A stretch of DNA of 64,000 nucleotides from Roseiarcus sp963779095. Its GTDB lineage: Bacteria; Pseudomonadota; Alphaproteobacteria; Rhizobiales; Beijerinckiaceae. The position numbers and the translations under genes are program-made. Under the pieces are notes generated by a model, which saw nothing but the letters and a program-made list of their open reading frames with translations, was not told where the DNA came from and made no database searches. The stretch is taken from NCBI GenBank assembly GCA_963779095.1, contig CAVZWU010000001.1, forward strand, positions 186,001 through 250,000, read 5' to 3'. Within the stretch, counting starts at the first letter, position 1, and every line of letters starts with the position of its first letter. This document shows positions 24,102-34,582 of this stretch, in pieces.

Positions 24102-25388
24102 ATGAAACCGTTCATCGGTCGGGCGACGGCGCTGGGGTTCGGCGTTTTGGTCTCGTTCGCTCCCGCCGGAGCGATGGCCGCGGACAAGCCTTATGAGGGC
24201 ATGACGCTCAACCTGGCGTCGCAGAACGATCAATTCGCCGCGGTGCTGGCCGCGATCGCGCCTGAGTTCGAGGCGAAGACCGGCGCCAAGGTCAATGTCG
24301 ACATCCTGAGCTACCCCGAACTGCTCACCAAGATCACGGCCGACTATGTCGGCCACACCAAGGGTTACGATCTCGCCACCGTCGACATCGTCTGGTCCGG
24401 TCAGTTCGCCGAGGCCGGCTATACCGTCGATCTCACCGACTGGATCAAGCGCGACGCGGCGGAGATCAAGGTCGACGACATCTACCCGTCGCTGATGGCT
24501 TCGCTCGGCGGCTATCACGGCAAGCAGGTCGCCTTTCCGTTCGCCGGCTACGCCAACGTGCTCGCCTATCGCAAGGACCTCTATGAAGCCGCGGGGCTGA
24601 AGCCGCCCACCACGATGGAGGAGTTCGTCGCCGACGCGCTGAAGCTGACCGACAAGAGCAAGAAGGTCTACGGTTTCGTCGCGAACGGCCAGAAGGGCCC
24701 GGCGGTGGCGCAGGACTGGATGCAATACAATCGGCAGTTCGGCGGCTCGATCCTCGACAAGGACGGCAAGCCGGCGCTGAATTCGCCGGCCAATATCGCG
24801 AGCGTCGTCGCCTACAAGAAACTGTTCGACGAGGCCGCGCCTCCCGGCGCCGCCGATTACGACTGGGGCGGGCGCGAGGAAAGCTTCCGCCAGGGCCTCG
24901 TCGCCAACATGCAGACCTGGTCGATCGGCGCCGCCGACTACGACAATCCGAAAGTGTCCAAGATCGCCGGCAAGGCCGGGATCATGCTGACGCCCTCGGC
25001 GAAGGGGCAGCCGCAGGAATATGGCATCGGCGGCTGGGCGCTCGGAATCAACAAGGACATCGACCCCAACAAGCAGGAAGCCGCCTGGGCGTTCATCAAA
25101 TGGGTGACGAGCCCGGCGGTGCACAAGGAGCTCAACATGCGCGGCGCTGGCAGCTATCTGCGCAAGAGCGAGATGACCGATCCGGACCTGCTCGCCAAGT
25201 ACCCATTCCTGCCGGTGATCGCGACTTCATTCGAGCACGGCGATGGCGACTTTCGGCCCCGCATCCCGCAATATCCGGAATTGCAGGATCTGATCGGCAG
25301 CGCGATCAACGCGGTGCTGGTCGGCCAGGCCGATCCCAAGACGGCGATGGACGCCGCGCAGGCCAAGGCGGAGACCCTGTTCAAATGA
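24102..25388 (+). CDS. Sugar ABC transporter substrate-binding protein (family 1)
   Basis: Protein of 428 residues with a signal peptide (about 1-26, ending GAMAAD). Then a family 1 extracellular solute-binding fold: EFEAKTGAKVNVDILSYPEL, DLATVDIVWSGQFAEAG, PFAGYANVLAYRKDLYEAAG, WALGINKDIDPNKQEAAWAF. It captures a sugar, polyol or related ligand for the CUT1-type permeases downstream. The start follows AGGGAGAAGCCGGC. No ATPase gene of the MsmK/UgpC type is present in the window. Confidence 0.92.
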   Translation: MKPFIGRATALGFGVLVSFAPAGAMAADKPYEGMTLNLASQNDQFAAVLAAIAPEFEAKTGAKVNVDILSYPELLTKITADYVGHTKGYDLATVDIVWSGQFAEAGYTVDLTDWIKRDAAEIKVDDIYPSLMASLGGYHGKQVAFPFAGYANVLAYRKDLYEAAGLKPPTTMEEFVADALKLTDKSKKVYGFVANGQKGPAVAQDWMQYNRQFGGSILDKDGKPALNSPANIASVVAYKKLFDEAAPPGAADYDWGGREESFRQGLVANMQTWSIGAADYDNPKVSKIAGKAGIMLTPSAKGQPQEYGIGGWALGINKDIDPNKQEAAWAFIKWVTSPAVHKELNMRGAGSYLRKSEMTDPDLLAKYPFLPVIATSFEHGDGDFRPRIPQYPELQDLIGSAINAVLVGQADPKTAMDAAQAKAETLFK

Positions 25389-25456
25389 TGCCGGGACCAC
25401 GCGCCTGACGGGTCGCCAGGTTTGCGAATCGCGACACGCAGAGACGGATGGCAGAT

Positions 25457-25615
25457 CCCCTTCTCCCGTTGGGAGAAGGTGTCGGGCGGAGCCCGACGGA
25501 TGAGGGTTTCCGCCGGGTTTGGACACCGTGCAATGCGTGCCGTGTGCGGATGATGAGGCTACGCGCCGAGCCCTCATCCGTCCCTTCGGGCCACCTTCTC
25601 CCCGAGGGAGAAGGG
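25457..25615. repeat. Pair of inverted intergenic palindromes, rhizobial repeat type
   Basis: CTTCTCCCGTTGGGAGAAGG followed by GACGGATGAGGG (25458-25506) recurs in inverted form as CCCTCATCCGTC ... CCTTCTCCCCGAGGGAGAAGG (25571-25615). Elements of this composition are widespread between genes in rhizobial genomes. It lies between the binding-protein gene and the first permease gene and may reduce read-through. Confidence 0.75.
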
Positions 25616-25644
25616 ATGCACGGACCCGCCGATACGAGCGCGAC

Positions 25645-26590
25645 GTGAGCGTTGTTTCGCGCGCTGAGGCCGCGACGGAAGACGCGACCCTCTCGATCGG
25701 CTGGTCCTATGCCGCCAAGCGCCAGATGTTTCTGGCCGCGCTCGCGGCGCCGGCCCTCATTTATGTGCTGGCGATTGCCGTCGGACCGATGGTCCAGGGG
25801 TTTCTCTATTCGTTCGACAATTACAACCTGATCCGCCCGGCTTCGCGCCATTTCGTCGGGCTCGACAATTATCTCGACCTGTGGCGGGACCCGACGGCGC
25901 GCCGCGCGCTGATCAACACCTTCGCCTTCACCTTCGGCGCGGTCACGCTTGAATTCGTCCTCGGCCTCGGCATAGCGCTGCTCCTGTGGCGCGACGACTG
26001 GTTCAACCGCATAGCGCTCGGGCTTCTGCTCATTCCCGCGACCGTCACGCCGCTGGTGGTCGGGCTCGTGTTCAAAGCGCTGCTCAGTCCGGAATACGGC
26101 ATGCTCGGCTATCCGCTGGCCGAACTCGGCCTCACCAGTCCGCGCGGCCTGCTCGCCGACCCTCAGCGTGCGCTTGCTGCTCTTGTCGCCATCGACGCCT
26201 GGGAATGGACGCCGCTGATGGCGCTCATTCTGCTCGCGGGGCTGAAATCGCTGCGGACCGACATTCTCGAGGCGGCCGCGGTCGACGGCGCGAGCGCGTC
26301 GCAGCGACTCCGGCTCATCATCCTGCCGCTCCTCATGCCTGCGGCCTTTCTCGCCCTCATCCTGCGGCATGATGGACGCCTTCCGGGTGTTCGACATCAT
26401 CTTCGTCACCACCAGCGGCGGCCCGGGGGACGCGACCGACACGCTGATGATCTATGGCGTCAAGCAGGGGCTAGAGTTCTTCAACATCGGCGCCGCTTCC
26501 GCCGTCAGCACATTGATCGTCGCCTGCATCCTCGTCATGGCGGCGGCGTTCATCGGTGTGCTGAAGCCGGCGAGGAACCGGAATGCTTGA
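25645..26590 (+). CDS. Sugar ABC transporter permease, MalF-type (one frameshift)
   Basis: Inner-membrane permease. Starting at GTG 25645 or slightly later, helix 1 is LAALAAPALIYVLAIAVG and the loop ASRHFVGLDNYLDLW is typical of MalF/UgpA partners. The EAA-loop equivalent is LEAAAVDGASASQRLRLIIL. Near 26367-26369 one extra base (GCGGC for GCGC) shifts the frame; the rest, MMDAFRVFDIIFVTTSGGPG, continues to the stop at 26588-26590. The end overlaps the second permease start by 8 bases. Confidence 0.85.
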
Positions 26591-27405
26591 TCGCGATGGC
26601 TTGAGTCTGATCGCGCGCCGCCTGGCGATCTGCGTCCTGCTCGTGGTCGCGCTTGCGCCGGTCGTCTGGCTGTTTTCGATCGCCTATAAGCCGACGAGCG
26701 ACATCTTCGCCTCCCCGCCTACATTTCTGTTTACGCCGACCTGGGACAATTTCAGGAGCGTGTTCCGCTATTTCAATCTCGGCGCGCTCCTCGAATTGAG
26801 CCTCATCATCGCCATCGGATCGACCGCGCTCTCGCTCCTCATCGGCGTGCCGGCCGGCTATGCGCTGGCGCGCGCGGAAAGCCCGCGGGCGATCTGGCTC
26901 GCCTATTTCTTTCTCATCATCCGCACCGTGCCGGCGATCGCGACGCTGATCCCGTTCTATCTTCTGATGCGCGACATCGGGCTTTTGGGCACCTGGTGGG
27001 CGGTGATCATCCTCAACACCGCGCTCAACAGCGCCTTCGTCGTCTGGATGATGTTCTCCTTCTTTCGCGCCGCGCCGGTGTCGATCGAGGAGGCGGCGCT
27101 GATCGACGGCTGCTCGGACTTCGGCGCCTTCATCCGCGTCGCCCTGCCGACCGTGGTTCCGGGTCTGATCGCTAGCGCGATCTTCTGCGTCATGTTCTCC
27201 TGGAACGACTTCCTCTACGCCATGTTCCTGACCAAGGCCGACACCAAGACGATCTCGGTCGCCCTTCTCTCGGCCTACGGCACGAAGGACATTTCGTGGG
27301 GAACGCTGGGGGCGCTCGCGCATTTCTCGACGCTGCCGATCGTCGCGATGATGATCCTGCTCAACCGCTATTTCGTGCAGGGATCTGACGCAAGGCGTGC
27401 ACTGA
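26583..27405 (+). CDS. Sugar ABC transporter permease, MalG-type (frameshift at the end)
   Basis: About 273 residues with six helices: RRLAICVLLVVALAPVVWLF, FSIAYKPTSDIF, GVPAGYALARAES and the EAA motif IEEAALIDGCSDFGAF. The family's usual end is NRYFVQGLTQGVH. Here one extra base near 27384 shifts the frame after VQG; in the next frame LTQGVH and a stop appear at 27403-27405. The literal frame runs on to 27680, antisense to the HAD gene, which is unlikely to be real. Confidence 0.85.
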
Positions 27406-27426
27406 GGCGCGCCGGCCCGCAGCGCC

Positions 27427-28064
27427 TCACACCCCGAACAAGGCAGGAACTTCGGCGAGATGCGCGATCGACCGGTCGGCGCCGACGAAGGGCTCGCCCG
27501 AAGGCGAATAGCCGACGACAAACAGCCCCGCCGCCCGCGCGGAGCGGGCGCCGGCGCCGCTGTCTTCGACCGCGACCGTCGCCTGCGGCTCAGCGCCGAG
27601 CCGGCGAGCCGCTTCGCGGAAAGGCTCGGGATCGGGCTTGCCCGACGACACATCGTCAAGGCTCAGCGAGAACGCGATGATCTTGCGCGATGCCCAGCGC
27701 CTTGATATTGGCGTCGACGATCGTGCGCCCGGAATTCGACACGCAGGCTTGCGCCCACGCCGCGCGCCTGAAGCTCGCGCATCGCCTCAAGCGCGCCCGG
27801 AATAGGCTCGAGCTCTCCCGCGTGAGCGACATAGTATCGCTCGATTCCAGCGATCCACGTGTCGAATGTCGCGCCGGCGGAAAAGCGCGGCTTGAGCGCC
27901 TTCCATATGTCAGCCGCGTGAACGCCGCGAAAGGCTTCCGGTTCGATATCGCTGAGATCGTCGCCGAGGGCGGCGCTGGCGGCGACGAGCGCGCGCTGAT
28001 GGAGCGGCTCGCTGTCGATCAGCGTGCCGTCGATGTCCCAGGCGACCGCGCGAAAGAGGCTCAT
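27427..28064 (-). CDS. HAD-superfamily sugar phosphatase / phosphoglucomutase-like protein (two frameshifts)
   Basis: HAD protein of about 212 residues: motif I VAWDIDGTLIDSEPLHQ with nucleophile Asp, a helical cap, motif II in CVSNSGRTIVDAN, and motifs III/IV in DVSSGKPDPEPF and VAVEDSGAGARSA. Extra bases near 27750 (GCAAGCC) and 27700 break the frame twice. The ATG at 28064 overlaps the stop of the upstream kinase (ATGA), so they are coupled. It probably dephosphorylates or isomerises an intermediate of the sugar locus. Confidence 0.82.
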
Positions 28065-29590
28065 GGCGCGGCCAGTTCGGACCGCTCGGCCAGGCGGCTA
28101 TAGAGGTCGCGATAGCGGCGATAGCCTCGGCGGTAGATATCGGCGGCTTCCACGCCGAGGCTCGATCCGGTCGGCCGGGCGGACGAAGGCGGAGATCCCC
28201 GCCCAGTCGGAAGTGAGCCCCGCGCCGATCGCAGCCGTCCACGCGGCGCCGACGCAGGAGCCAGGATGGCCGGCGAGCCGCTGAAGCGGGCGTTGCAGGA
28301 CGTCGGCTACGATCTGCATCCAGACCCGGCTCGTCGAACCGCCGTCGGAGACGATGAAGCGCTCCGTTTTGTAGCCAATCTCGTTCATGACCTCGATGTG
28401 ATGGGCGATCGCATAACGCGTAGGCCTCGAGAAGAGCGCGCCAGAGATGGCCGATGTCGTGCGAAAGGGTAAGGCCATCGAAGGTCGCGCGGGCGTTCGG
28501 ATCGTGGATCGGCGTCTTCTCGCCGAGGAAGTATGGCGTGACGACGAGGCCGTCGCTGCCGGCGGGGCGGGCCTCGGCGAGCCGGTCGAGCCATTGATGG
28601 ATCGAGAGCCCGGCCTCATCCGCCGCCTGTCTTTCGCCCGACGCGAACTGGCGCACGAACCAGTTGAGCGCGGAGCCTCCGGTCGCCATGCATCCGTTGG
28701 GGACGAACAGACCCGGCTTCAAATGGTAGTCGAGGAAGAGGCGCGGGTCGGGGCGCGCGTGATCGGTCGCGGTCAGGATGTCGACCGAGCCGCCGAACTT
28801 GAGCAGCACGTCGCCGGCGTTGACGACGCCTGCGCCGAGCGCGGAGGCGATATGGTCCGCAGCCCCGCCAATGACCGGCGTTCCCGCATTCAGTCCGCTT
28901 TCGGCCGCGCCCCGCTCCGACACTTCGCCGAGGATTTCGTGCGAGGCGATTTTGCGGGGCAGGACGCTTCCGCGGGATATGCGCCAGCGCGACCAGCGTA
29001 TCGTCGATCGCGCCCGTCTGGAGGTCGACGAAGCCAGCCTCGAGCGCCCAGTTCTGCTCGACCGCGCGTTCGCCGGTGAGGCGCCAGTTGATGTAGTCGT
29101 AGGAGCCGAACACGGTGCCAATGCGCGCGAAGATCTCGCGCTCATGCCGCTCGATCCAGCGGAGCTTGGCGGCGACAAGCTGCTGGTTGATCCCGTTGCC
29201 GGCCTTGGCGAGAAAGGCCATCTCGTCGATCTCGGCGCGCAGCTCCTCGACCTCCGCGCCGCAGCGCGCGTCGCTCTGCTGGATGCTGGGCCTCAGCAAG
29301 CGACCGGCACGGTCAAGAAGGACGACGGCGGGCAGCATGCCGGTCACGCCGACCGCGGCGATGTCGGCCGGAGAGACGCCGCTCGCGCGCAAAAGCTCGC
29401 GCACGATTTCGCCGACGTTGCGCCACCATTGCTCGGGATCTTCCTCCGCCCAGCCGACATGGTCCGAGCGCAGCGCGACGGGGCGCGAGGCGAGCGCGAG
29501 CGTCTCGTCCGGCGGGCGGATGAGGATGCCGATGGTCGAGGTCGTGCCGATGTCGAGGCCGAGAACGCAGGGCATGGGAAGCATTGTCAT
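28061..29590 (-). CDS. FGGY-family carbohydrate kinase (three frameshifts)
   Basis: About 509 residues. FGGY_N: CVLGLDIGTTSTIGIL, AAVGVTGMLPAVVLLDRAGR, VFGSYDYINWRLTG. FGGY_C: TPVIGGAADHIASALGAGVV, VLLKFGGSVDIL, FIVSDGGSTSRVWMQIVADV, PGSCVGAAWTAAIGAG. It phosphorylates a ketose or polyol; xylulokinase-like in length, substrate unknown. Extra bases near 28970 (CCC), 28414 (AA) and 28159 split it into four reading segments. The stop at 28061 overlaps the HAD start. Confidence 0.85.
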
Positions 29591-29664
29591 ACCCGCGTAA
29601 GCGGGTATCCAGACTCGCGCCTGATCGCAACGGCTTTGGATTCCCGCTTTCGCGGGAATGACAT
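29588..29664. repeat. Intergenic palindromic repeat pair (BIME/REP-like)
   Basis: ACCCGCGTAAGCGGGT and TTCCCGCTTTCGCGGGAA hairpins in opposite orientation, each flanked by TCAT/ATGA and TCCA/TGGA, lie between the BtpA-like and kinase genes, which read in the same direction. This repeat type is widespread between bacterial genes. Confidence 0.75.
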
Positions 29665-29675
29665 GTTGGGCGCCC

Positions 29676-30477
29676 TCACCTCAGTTTCGCCACGGCGTCC
29701 ATGAAGCGCTTGACACGTGCGCCATCGACCGGGTTCCAGGTGTTCCCGTCGACCTTGAAATGCGTGCCGATCACCACCCCGTCCGAGATGGCGAGGATAT
29801 CGCGCACATTGTCGATGGTGACGCCAGTGTTGGCGAGGACGGGCACGTCCTTGACGGCTTCGCGGACGGTCTTCAGGTTCGAGCGGTCGACCGGATCTCC
29901 GGTCAAGGGGCCCGAGACGAGGATTGCGTCGGCGAGCGACGAGAAGACGGCGCTTTTCGCGCGCAGCGCGATCGGCCGCTCGTCGAGCGAATGGGCGAAC
30001 TCGGCGTTGATGTTGAACAGGAGCTTCATGTCCTCGCGGCCGAGATTGCGGCGCAGGCGGGAGGCGCCGGCGCAATCGGGCTGCCAGAGCCCCATGTCGG
30101 AAGCGAAGAGGCCGGTGAAGATCTCGCGCACGAAGCTCGCGCCGGTCGCTGCCGCAATGGCGACGCTGGCGATCGGGATCCCAGAGATAATTGACGCCGA
30201 ACGGGACCTTGAGATGGGGCTTCGCGGCCTGAACCACGGCGGTCATCGCGGCCACGCCTTCGGGCGGCGCCTTGAACACATAGGGACGATCGTTCTCGTT
30301 GCCGAACATGACCGCATCGACGCCGCCCGCCTGCAGGGCCTCGATATCCTTGAGCACGCCTTCGATCAGCTTCAAGACGCCGCCGTCCGCGTCATAGAGC
30401 GGCGCGCCGGGCAGGGCGCCGATATGCGCCATGGCGATCACGACTTTCGTCTTGTCGCCGAGGAAGTCGAAGACCAT
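29676..30477 (-). CDS. BtpA/SgcQ family TIM-barrel protein (one frameshift)
   Basis: About 266 residues: VVIAMAHIGALPGAPLYDAD, AGGVDAVMFGNENDRPYVFK, then after a shift near 30176 (extra base in CCC) SFVREIFTGLFASDMGLW, LLFNINAEFAHSLDERPIA, VLANTGVTIDNVRDIL and GVVIGTHFKVDGNTWNP. The family includes SgcQ, linked to sugar metabolism, and BtpA of cyanobacteria; the catalytic role is unproven. It heads the minus-strand cluster BtpA-kinase-HAD and is divergent from the SDR gene. Confidence 0.85.
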
Positions 30478-30637
30478 GCGGAATCCTCATGCGCTAAAAG
30501 GCGCTTGATCGATTGCGCCGGGTCGTAAAGGGGAATGCCTGCAGCCTAGCGCCGATATCGACATTATCAAACAAAAAGCGCTTCCGCCGGCTTCGATTTT
30601 GTTGATATGGCTCATGCCCTTGAGGCTGGAGAGGACA

Positions 30638-31428
30638 ATGCCCGGCGGTTCGCCTTATTCGGAGCTCAGCGGCAGGCGCGCCTTCATAACCGGCGGGGCG
30701 CACGGCATTGGCCGCGCCATCGCCGCCGCGCTCGCGCGAAGCGGAGTGAAAGTCGCGATCGCCGATATCGATGGCGAGGCGGGCCGCGCGAACCGCGCAG
30801 GAGATCGGCGCGGATTCGGTGGCCGTCAAGGTCGACGTGCGCGAGCGCGCCTCGGTCGGGCGCGCGTTCGGCGAAGCGCTCGCGCAGCTTGGCGGCTGCG
30901 AGATTCTCATCGCCAACGCCGGCGTCTCCACCATGCAACACGCGCTTGAACTGACCGACGAGGAATGGGACTTCAATTTCGCCGTCAATGCGCGCGGGAT
31001 ATTCCTCGCCAACCAGATCGCGGCGCGGCATTTCGTCGCTCAAGGCAGCGGGCTGCATCGTCAACACCGCTTCGCTCGCCGCCAAGGTCGGCGCGCCGCT
31101 GCTCGCCCATTATTCGGCATCGAAGTTCGCCGTGCTCGGCTGGACCCAGGCGCTCGCCCGAGAACTTGCCCCGAAGGGCATTCGGGTCAACGCGGTCTGC
31201 CCCGGCTTCGTCAAGACCGGCATGCAGGCGCGCGAGATCGAGTGGGAGTCGCGCCTGCGCAACGTGTCGGCGCAGCGGGTCGTCGACGACTATGTGGCGC
31301 AGACCCCGCTCGGGCGGCTCGAACAGCCGGAAGACGTCGCGGATGTCGTCCTCTTCCTGTGCTCCGACCAGGCGCGGTTCATGACCGGGCAGGGGGTCAA
31401 CGTCACCGGCGGCGTCTATATGACCTGA
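30638..31428 (+). CDS. Short-chain dehydrogenase/reductase (two frameshifts)
   Basis: About 262 residues. NAD(P)-binding motif ITGGAHGIGRAIAAAL, NAG in ILIANAGVSTM, catalytic Ser/Tyr/Lys in NTASLAAKVG and HYSASKFAVLGWT, and the SDR C-terminal PGFVKTGM and VNVTGGVYMT. Extra G in GGG near 30781 and 31050 breaks the frame twice. The ATG at 30638 has GGAGAGG upstream. Divergent from the BtpA-like gene, it probably oxidises or reduces the polyol or ketose handled by the locus. Confidence 0.87.
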
Positions 31429-31460
31429 TGAGCGCGACCTTCGGCCGACATCGGGCCGCG

Positions 31461-32752
31461 CTATTCACGTTGAGACCCGCTCATGGGCGCCGTCTCCGGC
31501 AGAGTGATCAGGACCGGAAGCACCAGGACGGCCACCACGGCGATCATGGCGCCCGGGACCATGATCCAGCCGGTGCGTTCCGTCAGGACCTGGGCGACAT
31601 AGGGCGTGGCGCCGCCGAAGATCGCGGTGGCCGGGGTCGCCCCCAGGGCCAAGACCGCTGATGCGGCCTTCTCCCGGGAACTGTTCGGCGGTCGCTATGG
31701 CGCCGACGGCGCTGACCGCGCCGGCGACGCAAGCGAGAATCACGGCCGCGAACAGACGCGTAGGAAGGCGAGCCGCCGGCCATCAGATGAAAGAGCGTGA
31801 TCGGCAAAATCGCGCTGCATAGGCTCAAGCCGATCAGGACGGGCTTCCGGCCAAGCCAGTCAGACAAGGCTCCCGCAAACGGCGTGACGACAATGACCGC
31901 GATCGCCGCGGCGGTGGAGAGCCGAAGCGAGTCGCCTTCAGTCAGCTTTCCGGCGGAAATCAGGAATGTGGGCACATAGGTGATACCTACATAATAGGTG
32001 ATGGACCCCAGGGCGGAAATGGCGAACGCTCGCAGGATGCCAGCGCGATGGTTCATGAGCGCGTAGATGAGCGGCCGCGCGGGCGTCGTCCCGCTCGCCT
32101 GTTGCCTTTCGAAGTCCGGCGATTTTTCCATTGTCGTGCGTGCGATCCATACGCTCGCGGCCAGAACGGCGCCGACGAGAAAGGGGATACGCCATCCCCA
32201 CGAGTCCAAGCTCGCGGGGCTCAGCGAATTGACGGTCAACAAAGAGACGCCGACGGCGAGGAGTCCCCCGACCTCGCTGAACGCGGAGGCCATCGACGTG
32301 ATCAAGCCGCGCCTCGCGCGAGGAGAGCCTTCAAGCAGATACGCAACGATGGCGATGTACTCGCCTCCGACCGAAAATCCCATGAGACAGCGGAGGAGAA
32401 AAAGAAGCCAGCCGGCCGCGGCGCCTGCTTGAGCGTGGGTCGGGAGCAAGGCGGTCCCGAGCATCGTCATGGTCATGAGCGCCACGGACATGAGCATCGT
32501 TCGGCGTCGGCCGAACCGATCCCCGATGTGGCCAAAGACGGCGCCGCCGAGCGGGCGCAACAGATAGGCGATGGCGAATGCGGCCAAAGTCGTGCTGACC
32601 GCGGTTTCGCCGGCGCCAAAAAATACCCGCGAAAGCACTGTGGCGAAGTAAAGGTAGAGGGTGAAGTCGTACCATTCCAAAACAGTCGAGAACGCCGCCA
32701 CTGCGATGGAGGCGCGGGACATGCCCTCCCGCGGGCGGCGCGCGTCGTTCAT
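31461..32752 (-). CDS. MFS transporter, metabolite:H+ symporter (MHS) type (two frameshifts)
   Basis: About 430 residues, 12 helices. MHS features: STVLEWYDFTLYLYFATVLS, PLGGAVFGHIGDRFGRRRTM, FLLRCLMGFSVGGEYIAIVA, GWRIPFLVGAVLAASVW. The C-terminal part is GAIATAEQFPGEGRISG and ALGATPATAIFGGATPYVA. Extra bases near 31745 and 31670 break the frame. Relatives import dicarboxylates, osmolytes or aromatic acids with protons; the substrate is not evident. The neighbouring GGT-family gene reads in the same direction, 64 bases upstream. Confidence 0.87.
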
Positions 32753-32816
32753 TCGGGCCTGCAGGCGGTCGCCGTTCGCGCGAGAGGGGAAATCGCGTCA
32801 AATGATGATGGCGGGG

Positions 32817-34426
32817 TCAATAGCCGAGCGCAGCGCCATCCTTGCGCGGGTCTGAGCCGCCGATGAGAACGCCGCGCTCGTGGTCGATCATGATCGCCTG
32901 TCCGCCGCCAAGCGGCCGCACGACATCGACGAGCGTGTGCCCGAGCGCGGAAAGCTTGTCGCGCAGCGCAGGCGAAATGCCTCGCTCGACTTCGACTTCG
33001 TCCAGGTGCGGGGCCGCGCGGGGAAAATCGAGCGCCTCTTGAATGTCCATTCCGTATTCGAGCACATTGGTCAGAACCCATGTCTGACCCATGGGCTGAT
33101 AGTATTCGCCCATCACGCCGAAACACATCCAGGGCCGGCCGTCCCGCGTCGCCATGCCGGGCATGATCGTGTGGGCCGGGCGCGAATTGGGCGCGAGCGT
33201 ATTGGGGTGACCGCGCTCGAAAGTGAAGCACAATCCCCGGTTCTGCATGAGCACGCCGGAGCCTTTCGCCGACAATGCCGCTACCGAAGTTCTGATAGAG
33301 CGAGTTGATGAGGCTGCAGGCGTTCCCGTCGCGGTCGACGACCGAGAGGGTGACGGTGTCGCCATTCGGGACGAGCGCGCTCTTGCCAGGGGGCGGCAAT
33401 TCGCGAAGCGCGCGCTTGTCGTCGATCAGTCGCGCGAGAGCAGCGAGGTAATCGGGGGCGAGGAGGCGGCCGACTGGCGTCTCCTGACGGCGCGGGTCGG
33501 CGAGGAAGGCGTTGCGATCGCGGTAGGCGAAGCGGGCGGCCTCGATGTGCCGATGGAAGCGCGTCGGGCTGCCCGGCCCGTCGGGCGCCGCGCCCAAGCG
33601 CTTCGAGCTCGCCCAGGATCATGAGCGCGACCAGACCGGGTCCATTCGGCGGGCACTGCCAGACGTCGAGCCCGCGCCACTTGAGCGAGATCGGCTCGGC
33701 AAACTCCGCCGCTTTTCGTCCGTTGGCGAAATCCTCCTCCGTCTGCACTCCCCCCGCGGCCTTGAGCGTCGCCGCCATGTCGGCTGCGACCGGCCCCTCA
33801 TAGAAGGCGTTCGCGCCGCCCCTGGCGATTGCGCGCAGAGTGCCTGCGAGCGCGGTCTGGACGAAAAGGTCGCCTGCGCGGGGCGCGTGGCCGGCGGGCA
33901 GAAAAAGCCGGTTTCCGGCGCGCTTGAGCTTGTCTTCCTGCAACGACCAATCCCACGCCACCCGCGGGTGCGCCGGGAAGCCTTCCTCGGCATAGCGGAT
34001 CGCAGGCTTCAGCAATTCGTCGAAGCCCTTGGTCCCGTAAGTGTCGAGCAGCAACTGCCAGCCGGAAACGGCGCCTGGAATGGTGACCGTGTGCGGCGAG
34101 ACATTGTCGGGCGGGACGGGACCTTTCGCCTCGATGGCGTCGAGCGAAGCTGCGGCCGCCGACCGGCCGGAGCCATTGACGGCGACGACCTTGCCGCCGC
34201 CGGCCGGCGCGTAAAGGCAGAAGCAGTCGCCGCCGATCCCTGTCGACTGCGGCTCGACGACGGCGAGCACCGCGCAAGCCGCAACCGCCGCGTCGACGGC
34301 GTTGCCGCCCGCGCGCAAGATCTCGATCGCGGTCAGCGAGGCGATCGGCATCGACGTGGCCGCCATGCCATTCACCGAATAGACGGGGCTGCGTCCGCTG
34401 TGATGGAAGTCCCGCATTTCGCCCAT
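32817..34426 (-). CDS. Gamma-glutamyltransferase-family hydrolase, possibly oxamate amidohydrolase-like (two frameshifts)
   Basis: About 536 residues, an Ntn-hydrolase that should cleave itself before the Thr of the NGDTVTLSVVDRDGN motif. Large-subunit features: LRAGGNAVDAAVAACAVLAV, PQSTGIGGDCFCLYA. Small subunit: CSLINSLYQNFGSGI, RPWMCFGVMGEYYQPMG, LGGGQAIMIDHERGV. Extra bases near 33599 and 33261 break the frame. There is no signal peptide, and the lineage resembles GGT-like proteins such as HpxW. An HpxZ-like gene 3.4 kb away makes that activity plausible, but ordinary gamma-glutamyl hydrolysis is also possible. Confidence 0.82.
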
Positions 34427-34582
34427 GTCCTTTCCGGCTGTGCCGACTTCGCGTATAGGTTAAGCCGGCTCGCGCGTCGTTTTGCAACCCGCTTAGTGAT
34501 TGGCGCAATTTGCATGAATCTTGCGTCGGTCTGGCGTAGGTCTGGGCGAAATTTACGCAGTTTGAAATCGAAGGTGATGGGA

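Noticed and set aside
25519..25644. Upstream extension of the first sugar permease
   Set aside because: It would translate the intergenic palindromic repeat; conservation starts after 25645.
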